Part shown: positions 16,397-24,432 of the stretch, one piece after another | Position numbering within the stretch: position 1 is the first letter of the stretch | Layout of the letters: the number at the start of each line of letters is the position of its first letter | DNA from: Gammaproteobacteria bacterium | Lineage (GTDB): Bacteria; Pseudomonadota; Gammaproteobacteria; Ga0077536 | NCBI GenBank assembly: GCA_030429865.1 | Contig: JAUIFX010000024.1 | Location: 1-34,127, forward strand | Reading direction: 5' to 3' | DNA: 34,127 nt | The notes under the pieces: model-generated | Databases searched by the model: none | Told to the model about the DNA's origin: nothing | What the model saw: only the letters and a program-made list of their open reading frames with translations | Program-made: the position numbers and the translations under genes

Positions 16397-16632
16397 TGGC
16401 TCCGGTCCTCACGCTGGGTACGCCGGGTCGTTCGAACAAGAGCAGGTCACGGTGCCGCTCCGGCGCTCAACCGATTGCTCCAACGCTTCTGGCGGCTTCC
16501 GCGTACCGGACACAGCGCCGTGCGATTCGGCTCGCTGTCTTCGATTGCGGCCCGATGCGACCGTCGTCTTCGGAGAACGCCCAGGCGCGGTCGCCGTCAG
16601 CGGAGAGTCAGGGCCGGGCGCCGGCATCCGTT

Positions 16633-18273
16633 CTAGCTCGTCACGCGGCCGTGCGACGGGGTGCGGCTTCTCCCGCAACCGGCGCGGCGCCGCTCGAGCA
16701 GAACGGCGACGGCAGCCAGCAGCAGGGCGAACGCGGGCGGCAGCGGCACCGGCGCCGCGCTGACCGCGAAGCCGGTCCCGGCATCGAAGGTAATGGCCGT
16801 GATGTCGAAGCCGGGGGAGACACCCGTGAACGTGAGCAAGTCGGTGCCGAACAAGCTCGTGCCGAGTCCGCCCGGTGTGGGCGCCGGATCGCCAGCGAAG
16901 TCGACGTTCTGAAAGAACTGGCCGATGTCGAGAAGCGTGAGAATCGTCGGATCGACACCCTCGCCGAAGACGAACTCGATGCTGCCTCCGCCGAGGAAGA
17001 ACAGGCCGGTCGCGTGAAGCTGGTCGAAATCCGTACTACTCGCGATCTCGAGCTGGATGGTACCGCCGGCCGTCAGGTTGACGTTCCCGATCACGGTCAG
17101 CACGCCAGGCGAATTGCCCGGCGCGATCGTGCCGCCACTGGTGGTGAGTCCACCGATGATGGTGCCATCGCCAGCGACCACCCCGTCGGCACCGACGAAC
17201 ACGCCGAAATCGGAGCCGGCCGTGCCGCCGTTGCGCACGATCAGGGTGCCGGCGCCGCCGGCGATGTCATTACCGGGGTCCGCGTCGAAAAGCGAGGCGT
17301 TCGTGCCTACGCCGATGGTGTCGCCGCCGTCGAGCGAGGACCCGGCACCATCGACCACGGTCGTGCCGGCGGTGCCGACGAACGCACCGATGCCGACCGA
17401 TTCGAGCGTGCCGAGGCCAGTGCCGGTCAGTGCGACAGAACCGCCGTCGATGATGTGCATCTCGCCGCTGCCGGGAACATTGCCCTCGGGGCCGCCAAGG
17501 CTGCCGACCACCACGAAGCCGTTATCGGCGTTGATGTTGATGGCCGAAGCGGCGCCCGTCACCGTCAGCGTACCGTGGCCGCCGCCCTGGCCGGTGAAGT
17601 CACCGCCGAGACTGATACCCAACGAGGACGGCTGCGGGTCCTGGCCGGGGAACGGGTCCAGGTTGACGACAGCGCCGTTGGATACGGTCATCGTGCCCTG
17701 CCCGCTGGTGCCGACACCGATGTAGGCCTGGGCGCTGCCGGGTACCTGCCCACCGGCAAGTGCAGGCCTGCCGGAACCGAGAAGACCCGTCATGTTCACC
17801 GTGGTGCCGGGGCCATCGACGAGAACGGTACCGGTCGAACCATTCCGGCTGGCAATCGCGAGCGCGCGCACGTCGTCGAGGATGCTTCCCTCGACGACGG
17901 AAAGCCTGCCGGTGCCCTCGAAACCGACCCAGATGGCGTTCTCTTGTGCTTCGCCCAGGGGACCGTTCTGTTCGAAGATCAGCGGCAGGATCGTCGCCTT
18001 GGAACTCTCTCGGATCGTGAGCGTACCATCGGCACCGGGCTGGCTGCCGAGCACGATGTTCGGCAGGCCGGCCCCCGGATCGCTGCCGAAAACGTCAATG
18101 CTACCGGCGCCGGCATTGCCGACGCGCTGGATGCCGAAGGCATCGAGGACAACATCGCCCGATTCGTTCACCGTAGCCGCGGCGGGAAGCGCCGCAGCCA
18201 TCCCAAAGCCGCTCAGCGTGGCTGCCTTTAGCCGAGACATTACCGCTTGTCGAACTGAATCCATCCTGCTCAT
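16633..18273 (-). CDS. VPLPA-CTERM-type surface protein with beta-helix-like repeats
   Basis: 546 residues. An N-terminal signal (LSGFGMAAALPAAAT) is followed by about 400 residues of Gly/Thr/Val/Asn-rich repeats such as GTLTIRESSKAT, GTMTVSNGAVVNL, GTLTVTGAAS and GTTVVDGAGSSL. These alternate short strands and turns as in autotransporter-type beta-helices, and one segment (TTSGGTIAPGNSPGVLTVIGNV) is typical of autotransporter-associated strand repeats. Near the end, VPLPPAFALLLAAVAVLL followed by ERRR (about residue 509 on) is a VPLPA/PEP-CTERM-like sorting signal, cut by an exosortase in known systems. Unusually, 16 residues follow the basic cluster. GGGAG precedes the ATG by nine bases. 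No autotransporter barrel is present, so it is probably attached to the surface or exopolysaccharide. Confidence 0.8.
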   Translation of the reverse strand: MSRMDSVRQAVMSRLKAATLSGFGMAAALPAAATVNESGDVVLDAFGIQRVGNAGAGSIDVFGSDPGAGLPNIVLGSQPGADGTLTIRESSKATILPLIFEQNGPLGEAQENAIWVGFEGTGRLSVVEGSILDDVRALAIASRNGSTGTVLVDGPGTTVNMTGLLGSGRPALAGGQVPGSAQAYIGVGTSGQGTMTVSNGAVVNLDPFPGQDPQPSSLGISLGGDFTGQGGGHGTLTVTGAASAININADNGFVVVGSLGGPEGNVPGSGEMHIIDGGSVALTGTGLGTLESVGIGAFVGTAGTTVVDGAGSSLDGGDTIGVGTNASLFDADPGNDIAGGAGTLIVRNGGTAGSDFGVFVGADGVVAGDGTIIGGLTTSGGTIAPGNSPGVLTVIGNVNLTAGGTIQLEIASSTDFDQLHATGLFFLGGGSIEFVFGEGVDPTILTLLDIGQFFQNVDFAGDPAPTPGGLGTSLFGTDLLTFTGVSPGFDITAITFDAGTGFAVSAAPVPLPPAFALLLAAVAVLLERRRAGCGRSRTPSHGRVTS

Positions 18274-18425
18274 GGTTTGGTACTCCCTGGTCGTAGGTCG
18301 TTCAGTTGTCGTCGCATCTCCTCGACATAGATCGTTTAGCGCAGGCGAAATAGCGCTTCGCGCAGCGAACTCGAGGTCGAAGTAACCACGTCGACGAACA
18401 TCAGCTTCGTCTGCGTCATGGGATC

Positions 18426-18456
18426 GTTATGCCTCGAGTCTAGGAACACCGGTCAA
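18426..18456 (-). promoter_or_regulatory. Candidate promoter of the beta-helix VPLPA-CTERM gene
   Basis: Read leftward: -35 TTGACC (18456-18451), a 19-base spacer and -10 CATAAC (18431-18426), giving a start near 18419 and a leader of about 145 bases. The over-long spacer and poor -10 suggest that an activator is needed; a perfect palindrome lies seven bases upstream. Confidence 0.35.
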
Positions 18457-18462
18457 GCGCTC

Positions 18463-18484
18463 GCATCCCCCTAATGGGGGATGC
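18463..18484. promoter_or_regulatory. Perfect inverted repeat, GCATCCCCC / GGGGGATGC around TAAT
   Basis: Two perfect 9-base arms flank TAAT. No T-run follows on either strand, so it is more likely an operator than a terminator. Its centre is about 54 bases before the predicted transcription start of the gene to its left, a position typical of activators. The regulator is unknown. Confidence 0.45.
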
Positions 18485-18539
18485 TTCATGACAGTTGTGG
18501 CGTGGCGACATCGCAATGTGCCAGCGACCCGATGGTCGC

Positions 18540-18840
18540 TCTCAAGCCGGTCATTACCGATTTGAGCAATGGGTGCGCGACGGCACTATCGAACGGACGC
18601 TACGGGGGCAAGCTCGGGATCTTTGGAAACGCCGCGGCACCGATTTCCTGGAAGCCTCTATCGGCGCGACATTGCGGACCAGAGAAAGGTGGTCCGTGGG
18701 TGGGTGAGGCGGAGCGTGGCGACGTGACACTGACCGTAGCGATTGCCGGCGTTCAAGGTCTTCCGAGCGCGGTTTGCATCGAGAACGCTGCGATAAGCGA
18801 AGTGATGCCGGCGATGCATCCATGGATACATCGTTGGTAG
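18540..18840 (+). pseudogene. IS5-type transposase fragment, frameshifted
   Basis: One frame reads YRFEQWVRDGTIERTLRGQA, DLWKRRGTDFLEASIGATL up to about 18670. The homology continues in the next frame as EKGGPWVGEAERGD, LTVAIAGVQGLPSAVCIENA and AISEVMP. In intact IS5-family transposases these blocks are contiguous (a W-RDGT helix, D-EA-ID-, KKGG--VG-TKRGKG, and A-AD--GLP--V---SASPHEV). Here they are separated by a frameshift, the conserved TKRGKG is decayed to EAERGD, and both ends are missing. It is a fossil, not an active element. No terminal repeats are visible. Confidence 0.7.
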
Positions 18841-19076
18841 GGTGTGCCTCGGATCGGCGAATCGGTCAACGCGCTTCCAGCAGAGTCCCGCTCGTCGAGC
18901 CACGATTACACGGACACCGCAGCGGCCTCATCGAGCTCTGAGCTAGCGGTCGCTCGAAGGCACCGAACAGGATTCGTATGGCCCGACTGCCGCACCGTTC
19001 TGACGCGGCAGATCCGACCCCTGCTCCGGCGGGCGCCGACACACCGCACCGGCGCGCGGGCACCGGTGTCAGCGCA
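18841..19076. other. Non-coding gap
   Basis: Between the transposase fossil and the end of the next leftward gene I see no convincing gene, RNA or terminator. Confidence 0.4.
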
Positions 19077-19775
19077 TCAGCCGCGACGGCGTTTCGCCAG
19101 GAGCGCGCCGAAGGCGCCGCCGAGCAGCCAGGCCGCGCCGGGCAGTGGTACCGTGCTGACGCCGTATTCGAGGTTGTCTATCGCCCAGGCACCGTCGCCG
19201 CCGGCGTCCATCTCGATGCGCGTGATGCGCGGCATGTCGTTGCGGAACAGGCCGAAGAACTCGGCGCTGTCGCCACTCACGGCGGTACCGTCGAACGAGG
19301 TCGTGGTGGTGCCGCCGCCGACGAAGGTCACGACGACCTGCGTGCCAGTGTGGTCGATGTCGCGAAACGCCAGGTAGTCGATCGGCGCCGCAGAGAAATC
19401 GAGTGCGAGGTAAGCACGTTCGTTGTGCTCCAGGGCGAAGCCGCCGACCGGGTTCGAGCCGCCGATACCGCCGGCCGTGCCCTCGATGCGCGCGCTGCCG
19501 GCCGAGGATGTATCCGTGATCACCAGGCCGCCCGGGAACAGGCCGGTGAGCCCCGAGACGTCCTGCCCGTCGCTGAAGCCGGCCTCGAAATCGACCTCGT
19601 GCTGGACGCTGGCGATGCCGCTGGCGAGCAGCCAGGCCTCGCGCGTCGCGTCGATGTCGGTGCCGGGACTGTTGAAAGTCTGCAAGGCGGCGAAAGCCGC
19701 CGGCGTCGTCCCGAGCAATAGCAGGAGCGCGAGGCAGTGCGCGCAGCGGACACGGGTGACGGGGCGATAAGGCAT
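19077..19775 (-). CDS. VPLPA-CTERM surface protein
   Basis: 232 residues. The signal peptide (CLALLLLLGTTPAAFAA) is followed by a beta-rich body with DFEAGFSDGQDV, GLTGLFPGGLVIT, YLALDFSAAPIDYLAFRDID and GDGAWAIDNLEYG. The AIDNLxY ending is common in PEP-CTERM proteins with a carbohydrate-binding-like jelly-roll. The C-terminus VPLPGAAWLLGGAFGALLAKRRRG (from residue 209, shown here in full as the sorting signal's parts: VPLPGAA, one membrane helix, KRRR) is a clean VPLPA-CTERM tail. GAGGAG stands seven bases before the ATG. It is presumably exported by Sec and processed by an exosortase encoded elsewhere. Confidence 0.85.
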   Translation of the reverse strand: MPYRPVTRVRCAHCLALLLLLGTTPAAFAALQTFNSPGTDIDATREAWLLASGIASVQHEVDFEAGFSDGQDVSGLTGLFPGGLVITDTSSAGSARIEGTAGGIGGSNPVGGFALEHNERAYLALDFSAAPIDYLAFRDIDHTGTQVVVTFVGGGTTTTSFDGTAVSGDSAEFFGLFRNDMPRITRIEMDAGGDGAWAIDNLEYGVSTVPLPGAAWLLGGAFGALLAKRRRG

Positions 19776-19866
19776 AAGACGGCTCCTCGGATCTGGGCGG
19801 ACCCCCGAGTCTAACCATCACCCCCGTGCACGACCGGTAATCGTTCGCGTCGCGCGCCGGCCAGCC

Positions 19867-19894
19867 AAAAAAAGAGCCCCGGGGAGAGGGGCTC
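19867..19894 (-). terminator. Strong intrinsic terminator, leftward, with no gene in front of it
   Basis: On the minus strand GAGCCCC (19894-19888) and GGGGCTC (19880-19874) form a perfect 7-bp stem with a 7-base loop, directly followed by seven T residues (19873-19867). It ends leftward transcription, yet the nearest leftward gene upstream is more than 3 kb away, so it probably ends a small RNA or guards the VPLPA-CTERM gene from antisense read-through. Confidence 0.8.
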
Positions 19895-20100
19895 GATGAG
19901 CGAGCGCGTGCGTACGGCAGGGGAGTGATGTGGAAGCCGCCGCACGATCACTGCTGCTATCAACGTAGTTGCTCGCGCCGCGGTAATCACCCTACGTCCA
20001 CGTATGTCACCGGTTCGCGGTAGGTCCCGCCGGGTGGCGCGGTGCACTTTGTGCGCCGGTTCAAAAAACGCGCAATCGTCAAAGAATGTTACGGATTCCC
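19895..20100 (-). ncRNA. Possible small RNA ending at the 19867-19894 terminator
   Basis: The 300-base gap before the caspase-like gene contains no leftward reading frame with a ribosome site, but ends in a textbook terminator for leftward transcripts. A transcript of up to about 200 bases could begin near 20085, where TTGACG occurs on the minus strand, though no good -10 follows. I match it to no known RNA family. The start is unknown. Confidence 0.25.
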
Positions 20101-20200
20101 TTCTAAGCTCGGAATTGAGGACGGCGCGCGGTTAACGGGCGGAGCACATGCCCGGGCCATGCGCCGATCCGCGGCCACGAGACCGACGGAGGGACCAATC

Positions 20201-21052
20201 ATGAACTCACGCAAGAGAACTGCGCACGCGTCTGCCGTGTGCCTGCTCGGTGCCTGCCTTGCCCTGTGCAGCGGGCCACTCGCCGCACGCGAGGTCAAGA
20301 AACTCGTCATCACCGACTTCACGAATTCGTGTGGCGGTGACGACGTCGGCGCATGGAACAACATGGTCGACGGCTGGTACGACGAGATGGACGACGAGAG
20401 CTATACCAAGGACGGCGCGTACGTGAACGGCAACATGACGCTCGAACGTTTCTGCGATCCGGACTGGAACGGCGACTGCGACGACGATCACTACATCGAC
20501 GACGCGGACGCCTTCATCCTCGGCACGCACGGCGCCGACTCGGGCGATCACTGGCAGGGCGTGATGCGCTGGAGCTGGAACGGGCATTGCCGCGTCGACG
20601 GCGGTGGCAGTTCCGACGAGATGTGGGTCGGCGACTGGGATGCCGAGTTCATCACGCTCGCATCGTGCAACAGTGCGGACGACGACAACCTGCCGGGGAT
20701 CCGCAATGCGATGTTCGATCCCTTCGACACTCCCGGCCACGGCCGCCGGGCGCACCAGTGGGACGCCTTCCACGGCGTGATGTGGATCTCCAACGGCCGC
20801 CGCGGCGATTACGACGACGTTGCCGACGACGGCCACGACGGCTCGATCTCCGACGCCTGGGTCTACAACCAGAAGGACAGCAAGCAGTGCCCGGTGGCCT
20901 ACGCCATCAGCAGCTCGCGCAACGGCTGCCTCGTGCGCCTTAACTACGAGCGCTACAACTACATCTACGGCGATCCTCCCGGGCACAACTGGTACTGCTG
21001 GAAAGCCTACGCCAACTGTGATCCGACCGGCGAAACGGCCTGGAATCCGTGA
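20201..21052 (+). CDS. Secreted clan CD-like (caspase-fold) cysteine protein, DUF6345-like
   Basis: 283 residues from ATG 20201, with GGAGG about eight bases upstream. The signal peptide ends near GPLAA/REVKK. Two strand-plus-residue motifs stand out: ADAFILGTHGADSGDHW (His110-Gly) and AEFITLASCNSADDD (Cys156). A hydrophobic strand ending in HG and a second ending in xxC is the catalytic dyad layout of clan CD peptidases (caspases, gingipains, and DUF6345-type proteins). The mature chain has nine cysteines, compatible with four disulfides and one free, possibly catalytic, Cys. It is very rich in Asp, Trp and Gly. The gene leads a two-gene operon with another secreted protein. Fold and peptidase activity are inferences from motifs. 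Confidence 0.65.
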   Translation: MNSRKRTAHASAVCLLGACLALCSGPLAAREVKKLVITDFTNSCGGDDVGAWNNMVDGWYDEMDDESYTKDGAYVNGNMTLERFCDPDWNGDCDDDHYIDDADAFILGTHGADSGDHWQGVMRWSWNGHCRVDGGGSSDEMWVGDWDAEFITLASCNSADDDNLPGIRNAMFDPFDTPGHGRRAHQWDAFHGVMWISNGRRGDYDDVADDGHDGSISDAWVYNQKDSKQCPVAYAISSSRNGCLVRLNYERYNYIYGDPPGHNWYCWKAYANCDPTGETAWNP

Positions 21053-21109
21053 CGACGGACGCGTCCGATCGCGCCGATCGTCATGCCATCGAACCCGGGA
21101 GACAGCACC

Positions 21110-22255
21110 ATGTATCACTCATTCATCCGCACGCTGCCGGTCCTGCTGGCGGCAGCTTCGTTCAGCACCGTCCTGCTCGCCGTGCCCGACGGCGGTGATC
21201 GTCCGGTCACGCCACCGCTCGACCCGCCGGGCATGGATCGGCTCCGCCAGATCATCGATGCGGCGATGCCCGAGGACGTGCAGGAAGACAACGGCAAGCT
21301 GCTCGTCAGCCTGCTCAAACCGCGCGTGGCGCCGAGCGATCCGTCCGGCGCGTTCAACGTCATGACCGCGCCGCGCGCGCTCGGCATGCGACGGCCGCGC
21401 CCGAGCAAGGACTGCTTCGCGCCGCCGCCGCGCTTCGCCTGCGAACTGGTCGAAGGCACGCGCGAGGGCGGTGGCGCGTTCAAGAAGGTCGAGGCCGACA
21501 GCCTCGGTAACCTGAGTTTCGTCAGTCGCCTGCCGGACCCTTCCAACGGCGCGCCGGAGCAGGTCGGCGCGGCGCCGCTACCGAGCTTCAGCATGAGTGA
21601 CAAGGAGGCCGTGGCGGCCTTCTTCGATGTCTTCACCAAGGTTTTCGGCGTACCGCCCGAAGAGGCGCCGGACAGCAGCGAGTGGCAGGTCGAGAAACTG
21701 CTGCTCGGCCTGCAGGACGGTAACGAACCCGGCAAGCCGCCCGAGATCCATACCATCGCCGGCACCGTGCAGGTGCCGCGCATGCTCGAGGTGGCGGGGC
21801 TGAGCATGCCGCGCGTGCCGGTGCTCGGCGCACACGCGCAGGGGTCGATGGACGATCTCGGCCGCGGCATGCCGTTCCGCGTCGAAGTCCAGGAGTGGAC
21901 GCGGTTCACGTTCCCGCCGGCGTTGCAGAGGGCCCGCGCGCGCGGCCGCAGCGAGCTGGTCGGCGAAATCGCCGAGGCGCTCGTCAACGCGTTGCGCAAC
22001 GCGCCCAAGGACGTCGCGATCGAAATCGCCTACGCCAAAGTCGGCCAGTTCGACGAGCTCGGTTCTTACGGTGGTCCCGATACCGACGATGCGGGAACGC
22101 CCGCCGACGGCATTCCCGATGCCCACCGTTACGTGCCGGTGCTGCTCACCTCGGTGAGCCCGATGGCGCCGGATGCCTCGGAGGAAGAGCAGGCTGGTGC
22201 GTTCAGCACCGCCGGCCAGGAACTGGTCACGCCGTTGTTCGAGCTCAACGAATAG
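21110..22255 (+). CDS. Secreted protein of unknown function, partner of the caspase-like protein
   Basis: 381 residues from ATG 21110, with GGGAG nine bases upstream; an in-frame ATG at 21083 is less likely, lacking a ribosome site. Signal peptide HSFIRTLPVLLAAASFSTVLLA is followed by a Pro/Asp-rich segment. Further on are two nearby cysteines (KDCFAPPPRFACELVEG), a helical part AVAAFFDVFTKVFGVPPEE, and a C-terminal part with SELVGEIAEALVNALRNAP. No family recognised. It follows the caspase-like gene after 57 bases on the same strand, so it may be that protein's substrate, inhibitor or co-secreted partner; this is inference from position. Confidence 0.6.
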   Translation: MYHSFIRTLPVLLAAASFSTVLLAVPDGGDRPVTPPLDPPGMDRLRQIIDAAMPEDVQEDNGKLLVSLLKPRVAPSDPSGAFNVMTAPRALGMRRPRPSKDCFAPPPRFACELVEGTREGGGAFKKVEADSLGNLSFVSRLPDPSNGAPEQVGAAPLPSFSMSDKEAVAAFFDVFTKVFGVPPEEAPDSSEWQVEKLLLGLQDGNEPGKPPEIHTIAGTVQVPRMLEVAGLSMPRVPVLGAHAQGSMDDLGRGMPFRVEVQEWTRFTFPPALQRARARGRSELVGEIAEALVNALRNAPKDVAIEIAYAKVGQFDELGSYGGPDTDDAGTPADGIPDAHRYVPVLLTSVSPMAPDASEEEQAGAFSTAGQELVTPLFELNE

Positions 22256-22270
22256 GCACCGCTTGGGGTT

Positions 22271-22323
22271 CCGTGGGTGCGGGCGTCGCGCTGCGCGCGG
22301 GCAGCGCGGCGTCTGGCCCACGG
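22271..22323. terminator. Nested hairpin between unknown secreted protein and VPLPA-CTERM gene
   Basis: Outer arms CCGTGGG (22271-22277) and CCCACGG (22317-22323) enclose a second stem, CGCGCTGC (22287-22294) with GCAGCGCG (22301-22308). No T-run follows, so termination would be factor-aided; the hairpin lies 35 bases before the next start codon. Confidence 0.4.
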
Positions 22324-22358
22324 AGCCGCATTCGATTTGAAAGGAAGGAGAACCCATC

Positions 22359-23219
22359 ATGACCAAGCCATTCATCACAGGCGCCTGCGCGGTGCTGCTC
22401 GCATGCGTGGCGGGCGCTGCCCATGCCGCCGTTACGCTGCCGTCCGGCGATTTCTTCCAGGACGGTACGCTCGAACTCCTCTACGGCGACAACGGCTCGG
22501 CGCGCATCGATCCGGCTCTGTACGTCGATAGCAACGAGCTGTTCGGCCCGGGTGCGCTCGGCGAGGTCTACGCGCCTCCGACCGGCGCCGAGTTCGCCAC
22601 CGGGCTGGCTTTCGATTACAGCTTCTCTGGTATCGGCACGGACACCATGACGGTGGTCTACGGCATCACCAACCAGACCGGTCTCACCTGGACCGGCCTG
22701 CGTTTCCTCGCCGACGTCTCCGGCAATCCCTTCGACGGCCTGCTCGAACTCGCCAGCGTGCACGGCGCACCGTTAACGGCCGCCGACCCTGCCGCGTGGG
22801 GTATCGACGACTTCGACACCGGCAACCTCTACATCACCGACATCCTCGGCGCCGGTCAGCTCGACAACAGCGACGGCTGCGGCGGCGTCGCCTGCGCGGC
22901 CGAGGGCGCCTTGCAATGGAACCTCGACCAACTCGCCGACGGGCAGCGCTGGGTGGTCACCGTACAGCTCTCCGAAGCCGGCCTCGTCGGTTCGCAGCGC
23001 TGGCTCGAGTTCGCGCTCGACGACGGCGGACCGACCGGCGACGTCCTGAGCTTTTCGGGCCAGGCGGTGGTCGTGCCGCTGCCGGCCGCGGCGTGGCTGC
23101 TGCTCGGCGGAGTACCGCTGCTGGCGGCGCGGCGTCGTGCCGCCGGCGCCGAACGCGCGGTTCAGCCGCGCGGACAGAGCGCGACGCCGAGCAGGCACAG
23201 CACGCCCAGGGCGAGGTAG
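22359..23219 (+). CDS. VPLPA-CTERM surface protein with C-terminal extension
   Basis: 286 residues. The signal peptide is followed by GACAVLLACVAGAAHAA processing, then VTLPSGDFFQDGTLELLYG, MTVVYGITNQTGLTWTGLRF, and QLADGQRWVVTVQLSEAG. VPLPAAAWLLLGGVPLLAARRR (around residue 239) is a full VPLPA-CTERM signal, but 26 more residues follow the basic cluster, whereas the tail normally ends there. Those extra codons overlap the 3' end of the convergent membrane-protein gene (23162-23219). GGAAGGAG lies eight bases before the ATG. Export by Sec and anchoring by exosortase are inferred from the tail. Confidence 0.8.
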   Translation: MTKPFITGACAVLLACVAGAAHAAVTLPSGDFFQDGTLELLYGDNGSARIDPALYVDSNELFGPGALGEVYAPPTGAEFATGLAFDYSFSGIGTDTMTVVYGITNQTGLTWTGLRFLADVSGNPFDGLLELASVHGAPLTAADPAAWGIDDFDTGNLYITDILGAGQLDNSDGCGGVACAAEGALQWNLDQLADGQRWVVTVQLSEAGLVGSQRWLEFALDDGGPTGDVLSFSGQAVVVPLPAAAWLLLGGVPLLAARRRAAGAERAVQPRGQSATPSRHSTPRAR

Positions 23220-23377
23220 CCGACCGCCGCGCTCCAGAAACCGAACGGATCCTCGTCGCGCGCGACGGGGCCACGGAAATAGGTCTGCCCGGTCAGCATG
23301 GAAGCACCGCCCGCGGCCAGCATCACCCAGCCGAACGTGGTCAGCAGGGTGACGTTGTCGGGAGATACCTGGCACAT
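23162..23377 (-). CDS. Small two-span membrane protein
   Basis: 71 residues with two hydrophobic segments, TLLTTFGWVMLAAGGASMLTG and AAVGYLALGVLCLLGVAL, joined by a polar loop (TYFRGPVARDEDPFG). A GGGG tract lies upstream of the ATG. The last 58 bases overlap, on the opposite strand, the tail of the VPLPA-CTERM gene. No family recognised. The clear two-span layout argues that the frame is real. Confidence 0.5.
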   Translation of the reverse strand: MCQVSPDNVTLLTTFGWVMLAAGGASMLTGQTYFRGPVARDEDPFGFWSAAVGYLALGVLCLLGVALCPRG

Positions 23378-23547
23378 GTTGCGGACCCCGCGCTGTCAAT
23401 GAAGATGCTGATGCTACTGCCCGCCCCGGTTTAGCGGCAGGCAGCCGCGCTGGCACAGGTGCGCGATCGGGTGCGCATGTAGACTGGTCGCGCTGATGCG
23501 TCGCACCCACCGGCATCCCCCGTCCATCCACGGAGCGTTCCAGCCTC

Positions 23548-24432
23548 ATGCACAGCCGCGCCGGCGCGCCGTCGTCGATATCCGTTCGCCTGGCCGCGCG
23601 CGTGCTGATGGCGCTCGCGCTCGCCGGCGCTGCCGGTTGCCAGCCCGCGTCGCTGGTCAACGCGCTGCTCGACGATGCGCACTTTCGCGTCGAACGCGAT
23701 CTGGCCTATGGCAAGGATGCGCGTCAGCGCCTGGATTTCTACCGGCCCGCAGGCCAGGCCCAGCGCCAGCCCGTGGTGCTGTTCGTCTACGGCGGTAACT
23801 GGCGCAAGGGTGACAAGGCGACTTATCTCTTCGTCGCCCACGCCCTCACCGCGCTGGGCTACCGCGTCGCGATCCCCGATTACCGTCTCTATCCATCCGT
23901 GACCTGGCCTGTGTTCGTCGACGACGTGGCGCGCGCGCTGGACTGGCTGACCGGCCCGGAGGGGCCCGCCGCCGGCGCGCCGGTGATTCTCATGGGGCAC
24001 TCGGCCGGCGCGCATACCGCGGCACTGCTCGCGACCGATCCCGGCTATTTCGAGCGGGCCGGGGTCGATGCTCCGCTCGCCGCGTTCGTCGGTCTTGCCG
24101 GACCCTACGAACTGCCGTTCACCGACAACGTGCGGCCGGTTTTCGCGTCGCTCGACGAGCCGGCCGCCGTGCAACCGGTTGCGCTCGATGTCGCGCACAT
24201 GCCGCCGACGCTGTTGCTGCACGGCAGTGACGACACCCGCGTCGTGCCGCGTCACTCGCGCCGCTTCCGTGATGCGCTCGCGTCCGCCGGCATACCGGTT
24301 CGGCTCGAGGTATACGAGGGTATCGGCCATGTCGAACTCGTCGCCGCGCTGGCGGCGAACCTGCGCTGGCTGGCGCCGACTTACGACGACGTGGCGCGGT
24401 TTCTGCGCGACGGTGATTCGCCGCCGCAGTGA
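23548..24432 (+). CDS. Alpha/beta-hydrolase lipoprotein (esterase/carboxylesterase-like)
   Basis: 294 residues. The N-terminus has a lipoprotein signal with Cys31 in LALAGAAGC. The hydrolase body contains PVVLFVYGGNWRKGD (oxyanion loop, YGG in place of HGG), the nucleophile Ser152 in GHSAGAH, an acid (Asp229 or Asp230) in LLLHGSDDTRVVP, and the catalytic His262 in EGIGHVEL. IPDYRLYPSVTWPVFVDDVARAL resembles BD-FAE/esterase-type hydrolases acting on acylated sugars or small esters. It would sit on the periplasmic side of a membrane. A surface role in trimming acylated glycans, next to the PEP-CTERM proteins, is possible but not shown. Confidence 0.82.
   Translation: MHSRAGAPSSISVRLAARVLMALALAGAAGCQPASLVNALLDDAHFRVERDLAYGKDARQRLDFYRPAGQAQRQPVVLFVYGGNWRKGDKATYLFVAHALTALGYRVAIPDYRLYPSVTWPVFVDDVARALDWLTGPEGPAAGAPVILMGHSAGAHTAALLATDPGYFERAGVDAPLAAFVGLAGPYELPFTDNVRPVFASLDEPAAVQPVALDVAHMPPTLLLHGSDDTRVVPRHSRRFRDALASAGIPVRLEVYEGIGHVELVAALAANLRWLAPTYDDVARFLRDGDSPPQ

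Noticed and set aside
16555-18231. Long open frame opposite the beta-helix VPLPA-CTERM gene
   Set aside because: The minus strand has a signal peptide, repeats, sorting signal and ribosome site; the plus-strand product resembles nothing.
18432-19815. Shared CGAGTCTA octamer upstream of two VPLPA-CTERM genes
   Set aside because: Only eight bases, no matching -35 or constant distance to the start codons; could be chance.
22316-22331. TGGCCCA sequence as a second sigma-54 promoter, before the VPLPA gene at 22359
   Set aside because: No TTGC at the required distance.
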